Assembly: GCA_964545475.1 (NCBI GenBank)
Contig: CAZJGG010000025.1
Coordinates: 1 to 39,470 of the forward strand
Direction of reading: 5' to 3'
DNA: 39,470 nucleotides
From: CAZJGG01 sp964545475
Lineage (GTDB): Bacteria; Bacillota; Clostridia; Lachnospirales; JAISER01
This document shows, in pieces, positions 34,165 to 39,470 of this stretch (the first letter of the stretch is position 1; every line of letters starts with the position of its first letter). The translations under genes were made by a program, and so were the position numbers. The notes beneath the pieces are model-generated. The model was given only the letters and a program-made list of their open reading frames with translations. It made no database searches and was not told the origin of the DNA.

Positions 34165-34220
34165 TTAGAGCGTAATTACGTTAGAGTTTATATAGGTCCT
34201 CGAATGTAATCACGCTCTAA
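34165..34220. promoter_or_regulatory. 15-bp inverted repeat upstream of the HTH-desulfoferrodoxin gene
   Basis: TTAGAGCGTAATTAC (34165-34179) and GTAATCACGCTCTAA (34206-34220) match in 14 of 15 positions with a 26-bp spacing. The right arm abuts the AAGGAGG SD of the next gene. It could be an operator for the HTH protein (autoregulation) or an RNA hairpin next to the RBS. Confidence 0.6.
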
Positions 34221-34234
34221 AGGAGGCTGGTCTA

Positions 34235-34864
34235 GTGGATTTAAAAAAGGTCGGAAAGCTCATATACGAATTAAGAAAAGAAAAAGGCATGACCCAAAAA
34301 CAAATTGCCGATTCACTTAATTTAAGCGATAAAACTATATCTAAATGGGAGAGGGGAATAGGTTTTCCGGACGTATCAATATTAAACGAACTATCGAGAG
34401 TTTTAGAAGTAAATATTGAGAAATTGATTTTAGGGGAAATAGAAAAAAACGAGATAGATGGAGGAAATATGAAGAAAATTAAGTTTTATGCCTGTCAAAG
34501 CTGCGCAGGTATGTTAACGGGAACAGGCGAGGCGGAGGTTTCATGCTGCGGAAGGAAACTTGAAGCTCTTAATCCCCAGCCTGAAAATGAAGAGCATAAA
34601 ATAGATGTAGAAGAAATTGAGGACGATTATTACATTACGTTTAACCACGAAATGAAAAAGGAGCATTTTATATCGTTTGTGGCATATTCCCTTTATAATA
34701 AAGTGTTTTTAGTAAAGCTTTACCCAGAGCAAGGGGCGGAGCTTCGTATTCCGAAAATGTACGGAGGCACATTGTACGCATTTTGCAGCAACCATGGGAT
34801 TTTTGCTAAAAAAATGCCTTTACCAGAAAGACAAAATAAAAAAAACCGAGAAGCAGCGTTATAG
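34235..34864 (+). CDS. XRE-type HTH regulator fused to a complete desulfoferrodoxin domain
   Basis: A 209-aa two-part protein, GTG start after GGAGG. Residues 6-62 are a Cro/CI-type HTH (MTQKQIADSLNLSDKTISKWERG). Residues 79-195 read as desulfoferrodoxin. Cys87, Cys90, Cys104 and Cys105 match the C-x2-C and CC ligands of center I. His121, His138, His144, Cys184 and His187 match the His4Cys ligands of the superoxide reductase center II (NHEMKKEH and CSNHG). The catalytic Glu equivalent (E119) is kept but the Lys next to the first His is Glu120. A redox, superoxide or NO-sensing regulator is likely, possibly with reductase activity. An internal GGAGG precedes Met79, so the metal domain may also be made alone. 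A terminator overlaps the stop codon. Confidence 0.88.
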   Translation: MDLKKVGKLIYELRKEKGMTQKQIADSLNLSDKTISKWERGIGFPDVSILNELSRVLEVNIEKLILGEIEKNEIDGGNMKKIKFYACQSCAGMLTGTGEAEVSCCGRKLEALNPQPENEEHKIDVEEIEDDYYITFNHEMKKEHFISFVAYSLYNKVFLVKLYPEQGAELRIPKMYGGTLYAFCSNHGIFAKKMPLPERQNKKNREAAL

Positions 34865-34882
34865 TTGCTTCTCGGTTTTTTT
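34841..34882 (+). terminator. Intrinsic terminator after the HTH-desulfoferrodoxin gene
   Basis: AACCGAGAAGCA / TGCTTCTCGGTT stem with flanking A and T runs, ending in seven T. The TAG stop codon lies in the loop. Flanking A/T runs make it potentially bidirectional. Confidence 0.9.
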
Positions 34883-34986
34883 ATATGGATTGTAAACTTA
34901 AAATGATTATTGAAATATCGTAAATTTAATAAGAAAAATCGTGATTGTTGTGTTTACATATTAAATTTGTGGGGATATAATATAAT

Positions 34987-35143
34987 ATGACTTCGACGAA
35001 GTCGAAAAGCCGCTTTAGCGGCTTAAATTTCGGAGCAATTCTCATGTTATGAGCGACAGATGCGGCTGTTTTTGCCGCAAATTGTGCGAATAAACTCAAA
35101 GTTCGACGAAAATTAACTCTTTTGTAATTCTCGTCGAACTCAC
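34987..35143. repeat. Family A MITE-like element, copy 1 (157 bp)
   Basis: Closely matches 39200-39356 along its full length, same orientation. It contains the palindrome TTCGACGAAGTCGAA, the hairpin AAGCCGCTTTAGCGGCTT, a GCGG...CCGC pairing and a right-end hairpin GTTCGACGAAAATTA / TAATTCTCGTCGAAC. Ends carry inverted TTCGACGAA/TTC(T)CGTCGAA-type sequence. It is flanked by GATATAATAT on both sides, a possible target duplication. The gap 34883-34986 to its left is AT-rich and holds nothing I recognise. Confidence 0.88.
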
Positions 35144-35145
35144 AT

Positions 35146-35154
35146 TGATATAAT
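35146..35154 (+). promoter_or_regulatory. Possible extended -10 promoter of fic at the repeat edge
   Basis: TGATATAAT, an extended -10 motif, begins 3 bp after family A copy 1 and lies 29 bp before the fic start. No good -35 is seen; any -35 would lie inside the element. Confidence 0.45.
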
Positions 35155-35182
35155 ATGTCTAAGTATCAAAGGAGGTTGTGTT

Positions 35183-36388
35183 ATGGATTATGAGCTATTA
35201 TCAAAGATTTACTATAGAGAACCACAAAACTTTGATAATATTTATAAAAGTAGGTTTAATAGCGAATCGACAATACGATATGATGTTAAAATTGGTGAGC
35301 ACGTAGCTTTTGTAGTAATTAACTCTGAAATTCTTAACCTAATTAATGAAATACTAGTTTTAGATAAAGAATTGTTTAGATTATCTATCACATTACCTAG
35401 TATAGCTTTAACGCAATTTATAAAAAAATGTCTGGTAGATGAAATTAAGTTAACAAATGAAATAGAGGGAGTTTATAGTACAAGGCGTGAAATTAATGAG
35501 CTGTTTAATGAAATCAAGAGTGAAAAAAATGAGTCAAAAAGCAGAATGCGTTTTTACGGTTTGGTACAAAAGTACTATATGCTTTTAGGTAATGAAAACA
35601 TTGGACTTTCAACGTGTCAAGACATCAGAAATATCTATAATGATTTGGTGTTACAGGAAATTAAGGAAGAAGAACCGAAAAATATGCCTGATGGAGATGT
35701 TTTCAGGAAAGAGGGGGTAGAGGTTCTTTCGACAAGCCAAAAAGTAATACATCAAGGTGTTATGCCAGAGGCAAAAATAATGGATTACATGACTAAAGCG
35801 CTTAATATTTTAAACAATAAGGCTTCTAGCTTTTTAATTAATATTGCGGTTTTTCATTATTTATTTGGATATATCCATCCATTCTACGACGGAAATGGAA
35901 GAGTTTCTCGTTTTATAAGCAGCCATAAAATTGCTGAAAAGCTTGAAAAAATTACGGCTTTTGGTCTTTCGTATACTATTAAACAGAATTTAAATAAGTA
36001 TTATAAAAGCTTTAAATATACAAATGATTCAAAAAATTGCGGTGAGTTAACAGGCTTTGTAATAGAGTTTCTAGAAATTATAAAACAATCTATAGAAAAT
36101 TTATATGTGGCTATTGGGGATAAGAAGCAAAAGCTATCATTTTATTTAAAAAGGGTAGAAAATTGTGGAATATTAAAATCTAATGCTAATGTAATTTTAT
36201 GCATACTGATCCAAAATTCATTATTTGGTGAAAGCGGCTTAAATGTTCAAGAGTTATCAGAAGCCTCTGATTTAAGCATGTCAACTGTCCGTTCTTGCTT
36301 AAAGCAATTGGGCGATAGATACTTATTAATTGAATATGATGGTAATAAAAAACTTTACGACTGCAATTTAGACGCCTTTAGCGATTGA
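35183..36388 (+). CDS. Fic-domain protein (class II, N-terminal inhibitory motif) with C-terminal winged helix
   Basis: Fic enzymes transfer AMP (or another phosphate-containing group) from a nucleotide to target proteins. The 401-aa protein has the full motif HPFYDGNGRVSR at 232-243, with catalytic His232 and the Asn and Arg residues of the anion hole. The inhibitory motif [ST]xxxE[GN] occurs as TNEIEG (91-96), so it should be self-restrained by the Glu that blocks the ATP gamma-phosphate site, without a separate antitoxin. The C-terminal part (about 345-395, LNVQELSEASDLSMSTVRSCLKQ) is a winged helix as in other Fic-wHTH proteins. The SD AAAGGAGG is strong. Bracketed, with the next gene, by family A repeats. 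Targets unknown. Confidence 0.92.
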   Translation: MDYELLSKIYYREPQNFDNIYKSRFNSESTIRYDVKIGEHVAFVVINSEILNLINEILVLDKELFRLSITLPSIALTQFIKKCLVDEIKLTNEIEGVYSTRREINELFNEIKSEKNESKSRMRFYGLVQKYYMLLGNENIGLSTCQDIRNIYNDLVLQEIKEEEPKNMPDGDVFRKEGVEVLSTSQKVIHQGVMPEAKIMDYMTKALNILNNKASSFLINIAVFHYLFGYIHPFYDGNGRVSRFISSHKIAEKLEKITAFGLSYTIKQNLNKYYKSFKYTNDSKNCGELTGFVIEFLEIIKQSIENLYVAIGDKKQKLSFYLKRVENCGILKSNANVILCILIQNSLFGESGLNVQELSEASDLSMSTVRSCLKQLGDRYLLIEYDGNKKLYDCNLDAFSD

Positions 36389-36531
36389 TTTATAATGAAA
36401 ATATTTATAATATGCTATAAAATATAAACGTTTTTATGCCGATATATTATTAACTTTCGTACTCCGCTAATGTGCAAATATTGTATACGTATCAAGTTTA
36501 TTAAGATCTTGCTCTGCGTAAAGGAGATAAG

Positions 36532-36567
36532 ATGCTGTTATGTCTGAACACCAATTTAACAATATAA
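36532..36567 (+). CDS. Possible 11-codon leader ORF overlapping the start of the GGDEF/EAL gene
   Basis: ATG CTG TTA ... TAA in the +1 frame relative to the main gene, whose ATG (36540) lies inside it. The SD AAGGAG is 5 nt from this ATG but 13 nt from the main one. It could modulate translation of the main gene, or simply be chance. Speculative. Confidence 0.25.
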   Translation: MLLCLNTNLTI

Positions 36568-38951
36568 ATAATGTACAGTACGACTTAATTACAAGGCTTT
36601 ATTCAAAAGATGAAGCAAAATACAGAGTGGATAAATTTCTTGCTAATCAACCGGGAGAACAGTGCGCTTTTCTGCTAATAGAATTAAATAATTTTAATAA
36701 TATTTTAAATTATTTGGGATACCAATTTGGTAACGCCATATTAATGGATGCCGCAGAAAAAATACGAAGTTTATTTAGAGACTCCGATGTTGCTGGGCGT
36801 TGCGGCAGCTATGAATTTGTTGTTTTTATGACGAGGGTTAAGTACAGAAAGCTTGTGACAGATAAAGCAACTGACTTATGCTCCTTATTGAAAAGAACTT
36901 ATGAAGGTGTTGATGAAAAATACTTTTCATCTTGTAGTATTGGTATTTCTTATTCACCCGAAAACGGCGAAAATTATGAAGAACTGTATAATGCGGCATA
37001 TAAGGCTCTTTGCGCCGCAAGACAAGGCGAAAATGGCTTTGAGGTATGCAACAGCGAAATTTTATCTCTTAAAGATGAAAAGCCAACGGATAATAATGAG
37101 CAGGAACGCTTTATAACTAATTATTATGTGGAAGATGTTATTTACAACGTTTTTGAAATGTTATACGAAACAAAAGATTTACAAGCGACGCTAGCAATGA
37201 TTCTTGAAATTATAGGAAAACGCTTTAACGTCAGCCGCTGTTATATTTTTGAGCATAATGACGATGGTGTTAGTGTTAGTAATACATACGAGTGGTGCGC
37301 CGAGAACATTGAACCAGAGATTAGTACATTACAAAATATACCTGTTGAAGATATGATAGATTTTTTCTCGAATTATAATTCTGACGGGATACTTTGCTGT
37401 AGTGATTTATGCAGCCTTGATCCGTATTCCTATGAAACGCTTTCACGCCAGGGTATTAAATCTCTTATGCATTGTGGATTTTATGACATGGGAGTTCTGA
37501 AAGGTTTTATTGGTTTCGACGACTGTATTAAGAAAAGGATATGGCGAGGAGACGAAATAGCAAATCTTGGATATATATCAAGAATATTGTCAATATTTCT
37601 GCTTAAGAAACAAGTGTCTAAAGAACTTTGGAATGCTTATGAAAAACATACAAAAGAACTTGAAAGAGTAGCGTATTATGACGAACTTACAGGAGTTTAT
37701 AACCTTGCGAAATTTAAAATTGATGCCACTAAAATTTTAAACGAAAATCAGGATAAAGAATTTATGGTAATAAAGTTCGACATTCACCAGTTTAAAATGG
37801 TCAATGAGATGCTCGGCTTTGAATATGGCAACAGTATTATAAAAATGATAACAGAAGTTGCAAAAGTGGAGTTTAATAGTGAATTTTCTGTTTTTGCAAG
37901 GGAAGGTTCAGATAAATTTATTTTATTTAAGCGTTATGATGTAATTCAAGATATTGAGCAAAAATGCCATGATGTAATACAAGCGTTTAACCGAGCAACG
38001 GAAAAAGTAATTAATTATAAGTTGGATTTTCGTTTTGGTCGATTCATTATCCCCAAAGGTGAGACAAATATTAACACTGTTCTTGAAAATGTAAACATAG
38101 CCCATATAAAGGCTAAAGAGCAGCGCCAAGCCATATTTTACGAATATGATGAAGGTTTAAAAGAAAGTATTGTGCGGGAAGTTGCTATTGAAAGCAGAAT
38201 GGGGCACGCCCTTGAAAACAATGAGTTTATTGTATATCTTCAACCAAAATATTTTCTTGACACACAGTGCATGGCCGGAGCAGAAGCGCTTGTAAGATGG
38301 AAGTATAACGGAGATTTTATTGCATATCCAAATCAGTTTATACCGTTGTTTGAAAAGAACGGTTTTGTAACGAAGCTTGATATGTATATGCTTGATAAAA
38401 CCTGCGAAATAATTAAGGAATGGATTGAAAACGGCGAAAAACCTGTTACAATATCAATAAATTTTTCTAGGTTACACCTTAGAAACGAAAATTTTGTTAA
38501 CGAAATTGTTGATATTGTGAACAAATATGGAATACCTAAAAAATACATTGAAATAGAACTTACGGAAAGCACTATATTTAATAACGAAGAAATACTTCAC
38601 TGTGTTTTGGCAAAACTCCATGAATTTGGATTTTCTATGTCTATGGACGACTTTGGCACGGGTTACTCTTCCCTTGGGCTTCTAAAAAATCTTCCGGTGG
38701 ACTCAATAAAAATTGACAGGTCTTTTTTTGTAGACAGCAAATATTTAACTCGGGCGAAAATTGTTATAGAGAGCGTTATACAAATGGCAAAGCGGCTTGG
38801 TATATTTACTGTTGCGGAGGGTATAGAAACACAGGAACAAATAGACTTTTTGCGAACAGTTGGGTGCGACATAGTTCAGGGATATTATTTTGCTAAGCCT
38901 ATGGAAGCATCGGAGTTTAAAACTGAAAACATAAATAAAAGCCACAACTGA
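36540..38951 (+). CDS. c-di-GMP phosphodiesterase, GGDEF-GAF-GGDEF-EAL architecture
   Basis: An 803-aa cytosolic protein with no signal peptide or membrane segment. Order: GGDEF-like domain 1 (about 15-170; signature reads CGSYEF at 88-93), GAF-like sensor (about 195-355), GGDEF-like domain 2 (about 375-535; signature reads EGSDKF at 455-460), EAL domain (about 548-790). The EAL domain keeps its catalytic set: E582 in AEALVRW, N641, E676 in ELTES, D703 and D704 in MDDFGTGYSS, K724, E760 in AEGIET and Q780. It should hydrolyse c-di-GMP to pGpG. Both GGDEF signatures depart from G-G-[DE]-E-F, so cyclase activity is unlikely; they may bind GTP as regulators. The start ATG 36540 is 13 nt from its SD. 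Confidence 0.92.
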   Translation: MSEHQFNNINNVQYDLITRLYSKDEAKYRVDKFLANQPGEQCAFLLIELNNFNNILNYLGYQFGNAILMDAAEKIRSLFRDSDVAGRCGSYEFVVFMTRVKYRKLVTDKATDLCSLLKRTYEGVDEKYFSSCSIGISYSPENGENYEELYNAAYKALCAARQGENGFEVCNSEILSLKDEKPTDNNEQERFITNYYVEDVIYNVFEMLYETKDLQATLAMILEIIGKRFNVSRCYIFEHNDDGVSVSNTYEWCAENIEPEISTLQNIPVEDMIDFFSNYNSDGILCCSDLCSLDPYSYETLSRQGIKSLMHCGFYDMGVLKGFIGFDDCIKKRIWRGDEIANLGYISRILSIFLLKKQVSKELWNAYEKHTKELERVAYYDELTGVYNLAKFKIDATKILNENQDKEFMVIKFDIHQFKMVNEMLGFEYGNSIIKMITEVAKVEFNSEFSVFAREGSDKFILFKRYDVIQDIEQKCHDVIQAFNRATEKVINYKLDFRFGRFIIPKGETNINTVLENVNIAHIKAKEQRQAIFYEYDEGLKESIVREVAIESRMGHALENNEFIVYLQPKYFLDTQCMAGAEALVRWKYNGDFIAYPNQFIPLFEKNGFVTKLDMYMLDKTCEIIKEWIENGEKPVTISINFSRLHLRNENFVNEIVDIVNKYGIPKKYIEIELTESTIFNNEEILHCVLAKLHEFGFSMSMDDFGTGYSSLGLLKNLPVDSIKIDRSFFVDSKYLTRAKIVIESVIQMAKRLGIFTVAEGIETQEQIDFLRTVGCDIVQGYYFAKPMEASEFKTENINKSHN

Positions 38952-39060
38952 ATTAATCAATACTTACTTAGAACCAGCGTTCAGTTATGGGTTGTGTGAA
39001 CGTTCTCCTCTTCCTTGCAATAAGGGGCGTGTTTACATCGTTTTGAAATTTTTAATCAAT

Positions 39061-39089
39061 ATAGCTGTTTATGTTTTGTCAAATTGCTC
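39061..39089. repeat. Family B repeat fragment (copy 3, internally deleted)
   Basis: ATAGCTGTTTATGTTTTGT continues into CAAATTGCTC. The left part matches one end of copy 1 and the right part the opposite end of copy 2, as if the two terminal inverted repeats had fused. It is flanked by GGCGTGTT (39026-39033) and AACACGCC (39095-39102). Confidence 0.6.
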
Positions 39090-39119
39090 TATTCAACACG
39101 CCATAATTATATAAAAAGT

Positions 39120-39155
39120 GCCCACCGAGATTTTTCGTTTCGGTGGGCTTTGTTT
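39120..39155 (+). terminator. Intrinsic terminator downstream of the GGDEF/EAL gene
   Basis: GCCCACCGA / TCGGTGGGC with an 11-nt loop, followed by TTTGTTTTT. About 170 bp after the stop codon. The remaining gap to 39200 holds no gene that I can see. Confidence 0.85.
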
Positions 39156-39199
39156 TTATTTTTAATTGTGCTCAATGCTTTAAGAGCCTATAAAATAAC

Positions 39200-39356
39200 G
39201 TGAGTTCGACGAAGTCGAAAAGCCGCTTTAGCGGCTTAATTGCGGAGCAATTCTCATGTTATGAGCGACAATTTACGGCGGTTTTTGCCGCAAATTGTGC
39301 GAATATAATCAAAGTTCGATGAAAATTATGTTTTTTATAATTTTCGTTGAACTCAC
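39200..39356. repeat. Family A MITE-like element, copy 2 (157 bp)
   Basis: Same length and orientation as 34987-35143. Here the terminal inverted repeat is clear: GTGAGTTCGACGAA at the left and TTCGTTGAACTCAC at the right (13 of 14). The right-end hairpin GTTCGATGAAAATTAT / ATAATTTTCGTTGAAC pairs fully if G-U is allowed. No transposase is present, so it would move in trans if at all. Confidence 0.88.
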
Positions 39357-39470
39357 ATTATAATAGTTGCTCCAAGAGCATTTTTAAAATGTTGTAAAGC
39401 AAAGGCGTGTCCTTTGGCGTTAAAGCTTGCTATACCATTTTCGTATACATAAATATGGTACCCCAAGTTG
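39353..39470 (-). CDS. C-terminal end of an unidentified gene, truncated by the window edge
   Basis: An open minus-strand frame enters from the window edge and ends in the TGA at 39355-39353. The visible 38 residues include HIYVYENGIASFNAKGHAFA and end in LGATIIM. Composition looks protein-like rather than random, but I recognise no family. The stop codon lies inside the terminal repeat of family A copy 2, so the element probably redefined the C terminus. Confidence 0.5.
   Translation of the reverse strand, partial: NLGYHIYVYENGIASFNAKGHAFALQHFKNALGATIIM

Noticed and set aside
34987..35143. Insertion sequence
   Set aside because: Only 157 bp with no coding capacity; at most a non-autonomous MITE-like element.
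35183..36388. Fic as toxin of a two-gene toxin-antitoxin pair
   Set aside because: The inhibitory motif TNEIEG is inside the Fic protein itself and no small antitoxin gene flanks it.

Overview
The window is AT-rich DNA from a low-GC, probably anaerobic member of the Bacillota, most likely class Clostridia. The reasons are a T-box-controlled tRNA-dependent amidation operon (aspS-gatCAB), a single fab/acc operon using FabK as enoyl reductase under a FabT-like MarR repressor, pth-mfd synteny, a desulfoferrodoxin-containing regulator, and strong GGAGG-type ribosome binding sites. I see no rRNA, tRNA, CRISPR array, transposase or phage gene.

Layout. (1) 28-5226, minus strand: T-box leader, then aspS-gatC-gatA-gatB. 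The T-box specifier region reads CAAC (Asn AAC overlapping Gln CAA), and AspRS carries the His typical of non-discriminating enzymes, so the operon looks dedicated to tRNA-dependent Asn/Gln-tRNA formation. GatA, however, has lost its catalytic Lys and its Ser nucleophile. (2) 5234-8853, minus strand: an RluB-type pseudouridine synthase, a DacF-like D,D-carboxypeptidase and a sodium-coupled (NSS) amino-acid transporter. The last two genes are bracketed by inverted copies of a small repeat (family B). (3) 9135-24718, plus strand: a promoter with two adjacent FabT-type operators drives fabT-fabH-fabK-fabD-fabG-fabF-accB-fabZ-accC-accD-accA, followed without an obvious terminator by a lipoprotein gene, pth, mfd, larE and larB. 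This is a nearly complete type II fatty acid synthesis and acetyl-CoA carboxylase set, but no acpP is present. (4) 25163-34864: larC (nickel-pincer cofactor synthesis, split from larEB by a GC-richer 444-bp spacer), an unrecognised protein with an acidic linker, a 2057-residue secreted GLUG-repeat protein, a YaiI/UPF0178 protein, and an XRE HTH-desulfoferrodoxin fusion with all nine metal ligands. (5) 34987-39356: a Fic protein and a GGDEF-GAF-GGDEF-EAL phosphodiesterase, flanked by two 157-bp direct copies of a MITE-like element (family A). The right-hand copy supplies the stop codon of a gene that runs off the window end.

How the genes work together. The fab/acc genes make malonyl-CoA/malonyl-ACP and elongate acyl chains, with FabT predicted to shut the operon down when acyl chains accumulate. 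The lar genes would make the nickel cofactor for a LarA-type racemase encoded elsewhere. The right-hand end is accessory in character (secreted repeat protein, redox-sensing regulator, AMPylation and c-di-GMP signalling, mobile-like repeats).

The best candidates for something undescribed are the pseudoenzyme GatA inside an Asn/Gln T-box operon, the HTH-desulfoferrodoxin fusion with an internal start site, and the repeat-bracketed Fic/c-di-GMP pair whose repeat shows structure-preserving changes. All calls come from reading the sequence and recalled family motifs; no search was run.
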